DNA from: Spirochaetota bacterium | GTDB taxonomy: Bacteria > Spirochaetota > Spirochaetia > SPDA01 > B32-G16 | Length of the DNA stretch: 45,856 nt | Assembly: GCA_003645645.1 (NCBI GenBank) | Contig: QNBH01000004.1 | Location: forward strand, 1 to 45,856 | Reading direction: 5' to 3' | In this document: positions 16,149 to 25,452 of the stretch, piece after piece | Numbering within the stretch: the first letter of the stretch is position 1 | Layout of the letters: every line of letters begins with the position of its first letter | Program-made: the position numbers and the translations under genes | Notes under the pieces: generated by a model | What the model saw: only the letters and a program-made list of their open reading frames with translations | What the model was told of the DNA's origin: nothing | Databases searched by the model: none

Positions 16149-19100
16149 GAGGTATTCTGCAGGATATTCCCCCCTCTACCGGCGCTCCTTCTACTCTCTC
16201 CTTCGAGGTTGTCTGTCTCCTGAAGAGTTGTGTATACACGCTGCGGAAGGGGGTCACACTTCCGTGTGCATGGTAGATATAAACAACTTTTACGGCCTTA
16301 TCCGGTTTCTCAAGGCTGCAAAAAGAGCAGGGTTAAAACCCCTGACCGGAGTAACCATTGCTCCGGATGGAGGCTCGTCTTTCACTGCTCTGTGCTTGAA
16401 TGCAAGTGGATTCGCCAGGGCAAATCGGATTATCACTTCTCTCCTTGCCACCGGTAGAGCGGAGAAGAGGGAAGCTCAAACCGTAAAAAACTATTGTGCT
16501 GGAAAGCCGGAAGATTTAAGCAACCCTGGCTACGATCCCATGGAAGACCTTGTAGAAAACGGATGGGATGGGTTGTGGATAGTCTCTTCTTCAATTGCGG
16601 TGCTGGAGAGGCTTTTAAACAGGGATAGGAATAACATTTTTGCCGGCCTTACCTGGGGTCGCCCTTTCGCCAGGCTCTCTTCATGGGCACGAAAACGGGA
16701 GATACCCCTGCTGGCTGTAAACGAAGGAGTTTACCTTGGAGAAGAGGAGCAGAATCTTTACCATCTTTTAAGGGCAATCGATCTTAATACTACAGTGGAC
16801 AGGCTGACGCAGCAAGAGCTGCCCTTGCCCGAGTATAGAATTGTTTCGGATTCCGAGATGGAGAGGTTTTTCTCTGCGGTTCCGGATGCAATTTACAACG
16901 CACAGCGCTTCGCCGAGGAGGCAGATATAAGGGGCATCCTCAGAGAGGAGTATATATTTCCCCGCTTCAACGGCTACTCCCAGGAAGAAGCTTACAGGTT
17001 GCTTAAAAGGCTCTGCCTGGACGGTGTAACCAGGAGATATGGATCAATGCGTCCGGATATTCACAAGCGCCTCTTTTACGAACTATCAATTATTAGAAAA
17101 AAGGGTTTTTCGGATTACTTCCTTGTAGTTTACGATATAGTAAAGAGATGTCCCCGTACCTGCGGGAGAGGCAGCTCTGCTTCGAGCATAGTTTCCTACT
17201 TACTCGGCATAACTCATGTGGACCCCCTTAAACACAACCTTTTTTTCGAGCGTTTTTTAAACGAAGGAAGAAAAGACCCACCGGATATCGATGTGGATTT
17301 TCCCTGGGACGAAAGGGATAGGGCCCTTTCCTATGTATTTCAACGCTATAGAGGGCGGGCGGGGATGGTAGCGGATCATGTTACCTTCGGGTCTCGTTCC
17401 AGTCTGCGTGAAGCAGCCAGGGCTGCGGGGCTCCCTGAAAGCGAAATAGAGAAAATCATCAGACAGAGCAGATATGGAAGCACCGGAGGGATACCCGAAT
17501 ATCTCTTGAGGGCAGGCGAAAGGCTTAAGGGGATGCCAAGGCATATAGGTACCCATCCAGGCGGGGTGGTAATAACCCCGGGCCCTATAACCGATTACAC
17601 CCATCTCCAACCTTCTCAGACAGGGTTTCCCGTTATAGCATGGGAGAAAGATGCAACAGAGGATGCCGGGCTGGTAAAGATCGATCTCCTGGGCAACCGT
17701 TCTCTGGCAGTCTTGCGAGACTGCATAGAACTTGTAAACAAGAAGCGTAAAAGCCCCATTACATGGGAGCAGTTCAATCCGATAGGAGATAAGAAGACAC
17801 GAAGACTGATCGAGCATGGGGATACTCTTGGAGTGTTTTATATAGAATCGCCTGCCACCAGGCAGTTGCTCAAAAAAATGGGCCGGGGGGATTACGAACA
17901 CCTGGTAATTGCCAGCTCTATTATTCGTCCCGCTGCCAACAAATATATCAGGGAGTTCGTTCAAAGACTCAGGGGAGGGGAATACACTGCTCTTCATCCA
18001 TTGCTGGGGGAGACTTTGCGGGAGACGCTTGGAATAATGGTATACCAGGAGGATGTAGCCAGGGTAGCCATTAAGGTCGCAGGGTTTTCTCCTGCGGAAG
18101 CCGATGCTCTTAGAAAAATACTTTCCAAGAAGGACCGGGAATTGAGGCTTGATGCGTATCGGGAACGTTTTTTTCTGGGGGGGGCAAAACAGGGAGTGGA
18201 CAGGGGTACAATGGAAAAACTCTGGGAGATGATCCTCTCTTTCGAAGGTTACTCATTTTGCAAGGCACACAGCGCCTCCTATGCACTCGTCTCCTACCGG
18301 CTTGCATGGCTTAAGTGTTACTATCCACTGGAGTTTCTCGTCTCTGTCATAAATAATCGGGGCGGATTCTATGCCCCTCAGGTCTATCTGGATGCAGCCA
18401 TGCGTATGGGGGCAAAGATACTCCCTCCGGATGTAAATGAAAGCCAATGGGAATGCACGGTTTCGGATGGGGCTATAAGAATCGGGCTTTCCTGGCTTAA
18501 ATCCATTCCCCGGTCGTTTATTCAACAAATAATCAGGGAGAGAGAGGCAGGAGGAAAGTACAGGAGTTTTTTCGATTTTATCCATCGTCTCTCTCCTGAG
18601 TTTTCCCGGATGAGGGTGCTAATCCGTTCAGGGAGTCTGGACAGTGTGGCAGAAGGTTTATCCAGGCCCCAACTTTTCTTAAGCTATTTCCATACGAATA
18701 AAAACTACTCTCTTTTCGGGTTGACCCCACCCGTGGCTGTAGGTGATTACTCATGGCGCACCAGAGTACTGGATGAGGTGCGAACCTTCGGCCTTGTTAT
18801 ATCGTGTCATCCGCTGGAGATTTTTTCCGGCATCCCTTCGAAGGTCAGGGCAATGGGATTACCCCGGTTAATAGATTCGGATAAAATTCTTAAGAATGTG
18901 GGTCGTAGAGTAACTATTGCCGGTATGCTTATCGCCGGAAAGGAGGTTTTAACGAGAAACAGAAGCTTTATGAGCTTTGTAAGTTTCGAAGACCCTTATT
19001 CGGTTTTCGAGACGGTGCTCTTCCCCCGCGACTACGAAAGGCTTAAAAGCAAACTGGATACAGGTGTTTTATTCCTTGTGATTGGGAAGGTTACAGAAGA

Positions 19101-19158
19101 ATTGGGAGTCTGTACAATCGAAGTACAGGATTTGCTGCCGTTCAGATCGTTGAAATAA
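16135..19158 (+). CDS. DNA polymerase III alpha-type polymerase (DnaE2/ImuC-like)
   Basis: This C-family polymerase of about 1007 residues is shorter than replicative DnaE. The catalytic signature GRGSSASSIVSYLLGI then KDPPDIDVDFPWDERD is present (Asp386 and Asp388, with Asp384 alongside), and the third acidic residue is in KIDLLGNRSLAVLRD. GTHPGGVVITP and IAWEKDATEDAGL resemble the second, translesion type of DnaE. The N-terminal PHP domain is eroded: where HxH and DHN metal motifs are expected it reads YRRSFYSLLRG and MVDINNFYG, so proofreading or metal binding is unlikely. An OB-fold region closes the protein. The start is uncertain: ATG 16135, ATG 16147 or TTG 16105; none has a good ribosome site. 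No imuA/imuB partner lies nearby. Confidence 0.88.
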   Translation: MFSMLRYSAGYSPLYRRSFYSLLRGCLSPEELCIHAAEGGHTSVCMVDINNFYGLIRFLKAAKRAGLKPLTGVTIAPDGGSSFTALCLNASGFARANRIITSLLATGRAEKREAQTVKNYCAGKPEDLSNPGYDPMEDLVENGWDGLWIVSSSIAVLERLLNRDRNNIFAGLTWGRPFARLSSWARKREIPLLAVNEGVYLGEEEQNLYHLLRAIDLNTTVDRLTQQELPLPEYRIVSDSEMERFFSAVPDAIYNAQRFAEEADIRGILREEYIFPRFNGYSQEEAYRLLKRLCLDGVTRRYGSMRPDIHKRLFYELSIIRKKGFSDYFLVVYDIVKRCPRTCGRGSSASSIVSYLLGITHVDPLKHNLFFERFLNEGRKDPPDIDVDFPWDERDRALSYVFQRYRGRAGMVADHVTFGSRSSLREAARAAGLPESEIEKIIRQSRYGSTGGIPEYLLRAGERLKGMPRHIGTHPGGVVITPGPITDYTHLQPSQTGFPVIAWEKDATEDAGLVKIDLLGNRSLAVLRDCIELVNKKRKSPITWEQFNPIGDKKTRRLIEHGDTLGVFYIESPATRQLLKKMGRGDYEHLVIASSIIRPAANKYIREFVQRLRGGEYTALHPLLGETLRETLGIMVYQEDVARVAIKVAGFSPAEADALRKILSKKDRELRLDAYRERFFLGGAKQGVDRGTMEKLWEMILSFEGYSFCKAHSASYALVSYRLAWLKCYYPLEFLVSVINNRGGFYAPQVYLDAAMRMGAKILPPDVNESQWECTVSDGAIRIGLSWLKSIPRSFIQQIIREREAGGKYRSFFDFIHRLSPEFSRMRVLIRSGSLDSVAEGLSRPQLFLSYFHTNKNYSLFGLTPPVAVGDYSWRTRVLDEVRTFGLVISCHPLEIFSGIPSKVRAMGLPRLIDSDKILKNVGRRVTIAGMLIAGKEVLTRNRSFMSFVSFEDPYSVFETVLFPRDYERLKSKLDTGVLFLVIGKVTEELGVCTIEVQDLLPFRSLK

Positions 19159-19204
19159 GTTTTGTTGTTTATTTTAATTTAATAAGAGTCGATATTTAAA
19201 TGTG

Positions 19205-20104
19205 ATGAAAGTACTTATAGCTTATGCCTCAGAACAGGGAGCCATAATCGATGCCATTGTAGATACGTGCAGGAGAATCAAGTTAGGGGTTGACCTTTAC
19301 GAAGTCTCCCATGGAGAAACTGCGTTGGAATCGGGGTTATACGAAAGGTTAAGCAGTAGTTCCTCCGTGCTGCTCGTAATTTCTCAGGAGAGATTTTCCG
19401 AGGGCTGGGTTGTCTTCTCTGTGGGATACATGTTGGGGAGAGGCGATCGGGGGCTGCTTTATATTCCGTTTATGGAGAGGGAGATACCAGAATATTTTAA
19501 GAAACTCTCGATAGCCTCTAGTCAGAAAGAACTGGAGTATTATTACCGGGAGGAGAAGAGGATCTGGAATCAGAGAATTGCAGTAGAAAGGGCAAAGACT
19601 AAACTAGCCGCTAAAGGTATTAGCTTTACAGAACCCGCCTTTATTAAGTGTGTAGAGAGGGGAGAGAAAACAGCAGTCAGGTGCTTTTTAGCTGCAGGAT
19701 TTTCTCCCAATGTTCGTAATGAAAAGGGAGTGCCTCTTCTGTCTCTGGCAGTAAGAAACAGAAAGAAAGAACTGATACCCATGCTTCTTTCGGCCGGGGC
19801 CGACCTGAATATAATTAGTCCGGACAACGGAAACTCCCCTTTGATGGATGCTGCTGCAATTGGTGAGAGAGATATTGTTGAGCGTTTTATAGAGAGCGGT
19901 GCAAATCTAAATGTACAGAGCAAGAACGGCCAGACAGCCCTCATTCTGGCGGTGGGGAAAGGTTCTTACGATATAGCAGAAAAACTCATCAGATCAGGAG
20001 CAGATATATCAATCAAAGACAATCTTGGAATGTCTGCTATTCAGTATGCGCGTCTTTTTAAACGAAACGATATTATTAAAGTGATCGAACATTGTGTTAA
20101 TTAA
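19205..20104 (+). CDS. TIR-like domain protein with ankyrin repeats
   Basis: The roughly 299-residue cytoplasmic protein begins MKVLIAYASEQGAIIDAIV and continues with VLLVISQERFSEGWVVFSVGYMLG, a pattern matching a TIR fold over about residues 1-115. Where TIR NADases carry a catalytic Glu after the conserved Trp, this sequence has Ser (WVVFSVG), so it is probably not an NADase. A linker helix (about 100-135) leads into about five ankyrin repeats (for example LLSAGADLN, FIESGANLNVQSKNGQTALI, LIRSGADISIKDNLGMSAI). It is a protein-interaction or signalling protein of unknown role. ATG 19205 is preferred over the GTG one codon earlier; no Shine-Dalgarno sequence is visible. It follows the polymerase by about 45 nt. 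Confidence 0.65.
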   Translation: MKVLIAYASEQGAIIDAIVDTCRRIKLGVDLYEVSHGETALESGLYERLSSSSSVLLVISQERFSEGWVVFSVGYMLGRGDRGLLYIPFMEREIPEYFKKLSIASSQKELEYYYREEKRIWNQRIAVERAKTKLAAKGISFTEPAFIKCVERGEKTAVRCFLAAGFSPNVRNEKGVPLLSLAVRNRKKELIPMLLSAGADLNIISPDNGNSPLMDAAAIGERDIVERFIESGANLNVQSKNGQTALILAVGKGSYDIAEKLIRSGADISIKDNLGMSAIQYARLFKRNDIIKVIEHCVN

Positions 20105-20107
20105 ATC

Positions 20108-20136
20108 TTGACATAGGTATTGTTACAGATTATGTT
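20108..20136 (+). promoter_or_regulatory. Promoter with a -10 box just before the start codon
   Basis: TTGACA (20108-20113), 17 bp, TATGTT (20131-20136). Only 8 nt separate the -10 box from ATG 20145, so transcription should begin at or within a couple of bases of the start codon (leaderless message). Confidence 0.65.
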
Positions 20137-20144
20137 TTAACTGT

Positions 20145-20927
20145 ATGGATGAAGAGAATAAAATAACAATTTTTCATCTTTACAGGAAAAACGGTTCTTC
20201 ACTTTTCCTGCATCCCTTTAATAGTTCTGAGAAGTTGATCGAGATATTGGAAAAATACAATGTAGAGGGGAAATACGGCAGAGAACCGCGTGTAGAATCT
20301 CTGACACTATTCAGGAACGAGTTGTACCGGATGATCGAAGAAAGCGTCAAAAGGTGGGTGGCGGAAATCAGGTTTATTCCCAAGTTTCTTATATCTTCAG
20401 CGACATTTCTTATCTCCTATCTATTACTTTCACTCACGGTTCGCGATCCCATGCCAATGCTGGATGAAATTGCCATAAGTCTGGGAGCTGCTGTCTTTAT
20501 ATACATATACATAGGTAAGAGGGATAAGCGCTCAAACATCTCGGTTAAGAAACGGATGGAGTTGCGAAACAAGGTTGACAGTATCGTATTTTTTGATAGT
20601 AATTTCGTCAAAAAAGTTGAAGAATTGTTACACTTAAATGAATCGGAAAGCAGGGAAAAGGTTCTAGAATATATGTTGAGCCCACCCGACGCCAGCATAA
20701 GCAAAGAAGAAGAGAAAGATGCGTTACAATTACTGGGTTACTTAAAGAAGCAGTTCAATAAAAGGGAGTTTCGCAGACAGGAGAAGATTTTCTCCAGACT
20801 CTACAAAAAGAAAGTGGGGAATAATAACACAAAACTCTTTACACTCTGGCCCGATCCTAAAAAAATAGATCTTTCCCTCTTTGCTCTGTATACCAGAATG
20901 AAAAAAAATCTGGAAAAAGTAAGGTAA
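20145..20927 (+). CDS. Hypothetical protein with two membrane segments
   Basis: I do not recognise this 260-residue protein. It has a soluble N-terminal part (residues 1-75), two hydrophobic helices (about 78-98 FLISSATFLISYLLLSL and 104-123 IAISLGAAVFIYIYIG), then a long charged, helix-rich C-terminal part full of Lys, Glu and Arg. This topology places both ends in the cytoplasm. The start is supported by a TTGACA/TATGTT promoter that places the transcription start at the ATG; no ribosome site is seen. It is convergent with the UPF0164 gene. Confidence 0.8.
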   Translation: MDEENKITIFHLYRKNGSSLFLHPFNSSEKLIEILEKYNVEGKYGREPRVESLTLFRNELYRMIEESVKRWVAEIRFIPKFLISSATFLISYLLLSLTVRDPMPMLDEIAISLGAAVFIYIYIGKRDKRSNISVKKRMELRNKVDSIVFFDSNFVKKVEELLHLNESESREKVLEYMLSPPDASISKEEEKDALQLLGYLKKQFNKREFRRQEKIFSRLYKKKVGNNNTKLFTLWPDPKKIDLSLFALYTRMKKNLEKVR

Positions 20928-20978
20928 ACCTGTAAGATTAAAGATAACGCTTCTGGCGGGAACGGGAGCCAGCCTCTA

Positions 20979-22202
20979 TCACTCTTCTATTTTCTGAATA
21001 TCTTCCATCTCCCGGTGGAGGGATATCGTCTGTTGTAGAACTCTAAGAAGTTCTGCCGCAGGTATAAAACGCGGATCAATCTCAAGAGCCTTTTCCAGGT
21101 ATGTAATAGCTTCTTCGAGGTTTCCGTTGGCGTATTCTTCCAATGCCGTAATATAGAGCTCATCCACCCGGGCTTGAAGTGCCGCTCTACCCCTGTCACC
21201 TATTTTCAATCTTGCAGCCAGACTGAATCGGTCCAGCACTCCGAATTGAGTCGTTAAGTCCATGGTGTAATTCACGATAAAGCTCATTTTTTGAAGATCT
21301 ACAGTTGCTCCTAAAGATATGCCCGGATTCGATCCTCTGTATCTAAAACCCCCCTGAACGGAGAAAAAATCGGTAAAAACAATGTCTGTGCCTGCTACAA
21401 TATTCCAGTTTTCTGCGGGATAGTTTGTATTAAAAGTTACTGGAAGGTTTAAATCCACAGCAGCAGTAACGGGTCGAATGGGCGAATAGGCAATACCAAC
21501 AGTTACTTCGGTTGGAAGAGGCTCCTGGAGCACATACGGCCCCAGATTTTTAATAACAGCTCCTACTGAGAAGTTTTTACTCCTGGATACGAATGGCTTG
21601 GCGAAGTTAAACCTGGTGAGTGCTCCTATGTCGGTCATAAAGGCGATAGCCGATTGATCTGGATAGATTGAGGCCGGGATATTTCTATAGGCAAACTTTA
21701 AGTTTGCCCCTACAGCCACACCGTAAAAATAGTAGGTAGGAAAAAAGTTATAAGAGATGTTCATAGTGGCAATGGTCTCTGAATAGTAACCCTTTGAAAC
21801 CCTCTCTCCCCATGTGTCGTATTCCGTAAAGGGAACATAGAGAAACTTACCCGCTGCTCCGATTCCCAGGTCGTTGAATCGTACTGTATATACTACTCCT
21901 TCCATTCTTGAATCGGCAATCCAATTGTTGTGTGAAAAGGTTAATTCAGTATACTTTAAAACCGAACTGGCAGAAGGATTTGACTCTATAAATCCGAAAT
22001 CTTTCGATACTGCAGTATAGGCCGTACCCATACCCTCCAGTTTACCCCCCATGGGTATAAGGAGGGTGGGAAATACCGTAAGGCCTGTATCGGGATCCGG
22101 CTGGCTTATTATTTCTGCCATGCTTCCGTAATAATCCGAATAATCAGAACCGTACAGAGAGGAGGTTATAAATATAAAAGTAAGGTAAAGAAATCTCTTC
22201 AT
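20979..22202 (-). CDS. UPF0164-family (FadL-like) outer-membrane protein with C-terminal TPR
   Basis: The 407-residue protein has a signal peptide (MKRFLYLTFIFITSSLYGS) and the spirochaetal UPF0164 beta-barrel pattern: LLIPMGGKLEGMGTAYTAVS, ESNPSAS, many alternating beta strands with aromatic girdles, and GFRYRGSNPGISLGATVDL. These FadL/PorV-like barrels sit in the outer membrane and may pass hydrophobic compounds. The last ~50 residues add one tetratricopeptide motif (YANGNLEEAITYLEKALEID), facing the periplasm. A TATAAT lies about 18 nt upstream of the ATG on the minus strand and no Shine-Dalgarno sequence is visible. It is monocistronic as seen. Confidence 0.85.
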   Translation of the reverse strand: MKRFLYLTFIFITSSLYGSDYSDYYGSMAEIISQPDPDTGLTVFPTLLIPMGGKLEGMGTAYTAVSKDFGFIESNPSASSVLKYTELTFSHNNWIADSRMEGVVYTVRFNDLGIGAAGKFLYVPFTEYDTWGERVSKGYYSETIATMNISYNFFPTYYFYGVAVGANLKFAYRNIPASIYPDQSAIAFMTDIGALTRFNFAKPFVSRSKNFSVGAVIKNLGPYVLQEPLPTEVTVGIAYSPIRPVTAAVDLNLPVTFNTNYPAENWNIVAGTDIVFTDFFSVQGGFRYRGSNPGISLGATVDLQKMSFIVNYTMDLTTQFGVLDRFSLAARLKIGDRGRAALQARVDELYITALEEYANGNLEEAITYLEKALEIDPRFIPAAELLRVLQQTISLHREMEDIQKIEE

Positions 22203-22345
22203 TATTGTTTTACATGTAATATTATAGTAACATTTTTTAAAAATTTCTACACGAAGCCACTATTTCTTTATTTATTCTTCGGATAGTTCTGTCGAAAAAT
22301 GATAGTAATCGTTAGTACTCTTTTAATGCTTAACTTTTTCTCCTA

Positions 22346-22375
22346 TTGTCCTGAGTGGTGCTTTCTGCATATATT
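22346..22375 (+). promoter_or_regulatory. Candidate promoter of the TPR/phosphatase operon
   Basis: TTGTCC (22346-22351), 18 bp, TATATT (22370-22375), just before a GGAGG at 22381-22385. The rest of the 22203-22434 gap is AT-rich and shows nothing else I can name. Confidence 0.45.
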
Positions 22376-22393
22376 TAACTGGAGGAAGCTTTT

Positions 22394-22498
22394 ATGCCGA
22401 TATTATGGTACACTGGGGGTAGAGGCATAGTAAAGTGCTTTTCCTGTTTAGAGGATGGCAAAAAGTTATTTTTCTTTTCTTATCACTTTTTCTTCTAA
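22394..22498 (+). CDS. Possible 34-residue overlapping upstream ORF
   Basis: An ATG 8 nt after GGAGG opens a 34-codon frame (MPILWYTGGRGIVK..., ending YHFFF) that overlaps the first 64 nt of the large TPR gene in another frame. It has the better ribosome site of the two. It could be a regulatory upstream ORF, or the strong site may serve the large gene by other means. No homology is recognised. Confidence 0.3.
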   Translation: MPILWYTGGRGIVKCFSCLEDGKKLFFFSYHFFF

Positions 22499-25452
22499 CC
22501 TCCTGGCTCTCGGCAGGGGGGCAGCGGGAGAACACCTTCCGTGAAGCCGAAAAGCTTATAGAGGAGCGTGAGTATAACAACGCAATCATTCTCCTCGCAG
22601 AGTATATAAAGAATAATCCAGATAAGATAGAAGCTGCACAAAGCCTTCTGGAAAAGATAAAGAAAGCTAAAGAAATTTACAATCAGCGCTACGAAGAACT
22701 AATAGAAATCTACAGCCAGGAATCACCGGATTTTGATAAGGCTTACAAAATATTTCAAGAACTGGAGGAACTCGACAGATCGCCAAACAAGACCACGGTC
22801 GAGGCCTTTGAGAAAGCCAGGGAGACGGCAGTTTTTGTTTATAACAACAATCGTTTCAAGGAAATAATGAAGACTGCCATGGATCAACTACAACAGGACT
22901 CTTATTGGGAAGCTGTAAAGACCTACTTTACCGGTTTTGATCTCCATAGAGAACAGTACGATAGTACCGATTACGGAAATATCATAGAAAACCGTATAGA
23001 TCATGCCATTTCAACTCTTAACTCATCTGTCGAGCATTTCCTCAGTCTGAAAGAAGAGTTTAACCAAAGAGTCAACAATACACTATCTCTTTTCGAATCC
23101 TCCGACCTTGAATCTCTCTCGGAAGAGATAGATTCCCTGAGTGAGATTTTACTCGTCCTTTCCGATCTACGTAAAGATGTTTTAAATGCCATCCACACTA
23201 TTGAGGAACAAAATAGATTGATTAAGCAGAGCGGTTTTGATGAGGCCTTTTGTCTTACATATTTAAGCCTTATTGTGAAGGGCAGGGATACTGTAGATGT
23301 AAAGGAAGGAATCATCGGAGCCTTCGACATGCTATGGGATACCACTTTGAACAACCTTGAGGGAGAATTAAAAGAAAGAGCAGCCACTGCCTTTCAATCC
23401 GGTATTAAAGATATGGGAGAAGGTAACCCGAAAGGGTCTGTTAATAATCTGGATAAAGCCTATACTTATTCTCTCCTCACGGTGAAAACGCTGGCACTGC
23501 GTTCTTCGAGAATGTATGTTGAGGAAAATCTATCCTTTAGCCCGTTGAGTGTTGAGTCGGAGAAAGAGATCCTGCCTTCTATACTGTTTTATCAATTACT
23601 GGCAAAAGAAGCAAAGGCTTATAAGAAAATAGTTAAGATAAACGAAGATAAGATACTTATAGAGACCGGGATAATGGAAGCACAGACAGGAGAGGAACTT
23701 AAAAAAATTCGTGAAAATCTTGTTGTTCTGGAAGAAAAGACAGAAGATCATTTGAATGAATGGGAGTCTCTAAGACTTTCGTTTAATGAAATTGCAAAGT
23801 TAGGTTTTAATTTAGAAAAGAGTACAGAAGAAACAGGTAATACAATTGCTAGATTGAACAAGATTAGAGCCGATCTTTTGGAGACCGAAACAGCACTGGT
23901 GGATAGATCGATTCACATTGCCCTCGACCCGCTTAACGATATCTACTTAAAAGAAGAGAGACGGATAGAAGAGGGGAAAAGATTACTCGATGGATATGAG
24001 AAAGTTGTTGGAGAAGACGATGCCGGAGAGCCTATAGTCGTCATGGCTAAAGATCCTCAATCTGCAAAGCAGATCTTTACCACTGCCGAAAAGAATATCG
24101 GAGAGCTGAAACAGGAAGTAGAAGAGCTTTTAAGTGATGTAAAAAGTGAAAAACCTTTTATCCTGGAAGATCCTGAGATTAAAGAGAGAATATCGGCCAT
24201 TGTTGAGCTCGATAAAAAGAGCTCAAATACTATTGATCGACTGGCTGATCTGATCAGTATCTCAGATGAAGAGATCCTGCTGGCAGGTAAGCTGGAAAGC
24301 GAAGCACTATTTCGTGTTGAACAGGCAAGAATAGCACTCGGAAGGCAAGAGTTCGCTCTGGCAAGAGAACATCTTAAAATTGCAAGCGAGAGGTTCGACC
24401 GCTCTCTGGCAATACAGGAAAATGCAGAACTCCGTAAAAAACGGGACCAAGTTCTAACGGAACTAAACAACCGTATTGTAACCGAAGAGAATGCCATTAT
24501 TGTTGAGGAAGTAAGAAAACTGATAAATCAGGGTAAGGAGCTCTACGCTCAGGGTGATTACGAAGGCGCCGAAAGGCTTTTTCAGAGAGCACAAACCAGG
24601 TGGAAGGTTACCCATGTGGAAAATAAATCAGAAATTGAGTACTGGCTCGGAATCGTAAGAACTGCCTTAAATATCAGGTCGGGAAGAACCATTGAAGAAC
24701 GGGACCCTCTTTATTCAGAGGTAAAACCTCTTTTAAACGGAGCGAAGGAGGATTTTCTTAAAGGAAAGACTCTTATGGAAGAGGGGAAAAGGCAGGAGGC
24801 AATGGGATACTTTGAAAGAGCGGGGGAGAAAATATTTTACGTAAGGTTAACCTTCCCACTCAACCAGGAAGCAAGCGTAATATCTCTTAAAATACAACAA
24901 TATAAAAATCCAGAAAACTTCGACGCTCTATTCAGAGAAAGGTTTGCTCAGGCCAGGTCGAAAATCGATACAAATCCACAGGAAGCATACATAGAGCTTA
25001 AAGACCTGAGTGAAATAAAACCGGATTATCCCGGTTTAGCGCAGGCAATATACAATGCGGAGATAAAATTGGGTATACGAATACCTCCTCCGGATCCGGC
25101 CAGAAAAAAGAAGGCAGAAGAGTTTTATCAGAGAGCCTACGAAATTGTGAGGAGCAACGTTCGATCCAATTTCCCTGTTGCCCTCGAATATCTAAATGAA
25201 GCCCTGAGACTTACTCCCGATAATGAAAGTGTAATTTCACTTCTCGATCGTGTTGAAGCAGAAATGGGAGGAAGGGCTACCATGGTGTTGAGTTCCATGG
25301 CACAACAACAGTATCGGCTTGCAGAGGAGAAGTTCATACAGGGTAGCTATTACGAAGCCTTAAGAATCGTCAATAATTTGATGACCGACAGTAACAACAG
25401 AAATTACGGACCCCTTCTGGAATTGAAGAGGAGGATCGAATCAAAGATCTGA
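22435..25452 (+). CDS. Large exported TPR/coiled-coil protein
   Basis: The 1005-residue protein has an N-terminal signal peptide (KVIFLFLSLFLLTSWLSAGG) and no later membrane segment, so it should be periplasmic. The body is almost entirely helical with many charged residues: TPR-like units near the N terminus (AEKLIEEREYNNAIILLAEYI), long coiled-coil stretches in the middle, and clearer TPR units near the C terminus (GKELYAQGDYEGAERLFQRA; ALEYLNEALRLTPDNESV; FIQGSYYEALRIVNNL). The start is GTG 22435, with AGAGG 8-9 nt upstream. The gene overlaps the next by 4 nt (CTGA), so the protein is probably made with and linked to the receptor phosphatase that follows. Its function is unknown; a scaffold or sensor role is inferred. 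Confidence 0.85.
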   Translation: MLFLFRGWQKVIFLFLSLFLLTSWLSAGGQRENTFREAEKLIEEREYNNAIILLAEYIKNNPDKIEAAQSLLEKIKKAKEIYNQRYEELIEIYSQESPDFDKAYKIFQELEELDRSPNKTTVEAFEKARETAVFVYNNNRFKEIMKTAMDQLQQDSYWEAVKTYFTGFDLHREQYDSTDYGNIIENRIDHAISTLNSSVEHFLSLKEEFNQRVNNTLSLFESSDLESLSEEIDSLSEILLVLSDLRKDVLNAIHTIEEQNRLIKQSGFDEAFCLTYLSLIVKGRDTVDVKEGIIGAFDMLWDTTLNNLEGELKERAATAFQSGIKDMGEGNPKGSVNNLDKAYTYSLLTVKTLALRSSRMYVEENLSFSPLSVESEKEILPSILFYQLLAKEAKAYKKIVKINEDKILIETGIMEAQTGEELKKIRENLVVLEEKTEDHLNEWESLRLSFNEIAKLGFNLEKSTEETGNTIARLNKIRADLLETETALVDRSIHIALDPLNDIYLKEERRIEEGKRLLDGYEKVVGEDDAGEPIVVMAKDPQSAKQIFTTAEKNIGELKQEVEELLSDVKSEKPFILEDPEIKERISAIVELDKKSSNTIDRLADLISISDEEILLAGKLESEALFRVEQARIALGRQEFALAREHLKIASERFDRSLAIQENAELRKKRDQVLTELNNRIVTEENAIIVEEVRKLINQGKELYAQGDYEGAERLFQRAQTRWKVTHVENKSEIEYWLGIVRTALNIRSGRTIEERDPLYSEVKPLLNGAKEDFLKGKTLMEEGKRQEAMGYFERAGEKIFYVRLTFPLNQEASVISLKIQQYKNPENFDALFRERFAQARSKIDTNPQEAYIELKDLSEIKPDYPGLAQAIYNAEIKLGIRIPPPDPARKKKAEEFYQRAYEIVRSNVRSNFPVALEYLNEALRLTPDNESVISLLDRVEAEMGGRATMVLSSMAQQQYRLAEEKFIQGSYYEALRIVNNLMTDSNNRNYGPLLELKRRIESKI

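Noticed and set aside
17257-17997. Long minus-strand open frame (246 codons) inside the polymerase gene
   Set aside because: It is the antisense of a strongly conserved coding region and its translation is not protein-like.
20955-20976. Hairpin CTGGC/GCCAG between convergent genes as terminator
   Set aside because: Only five base pairs and no T-tract on either strand.
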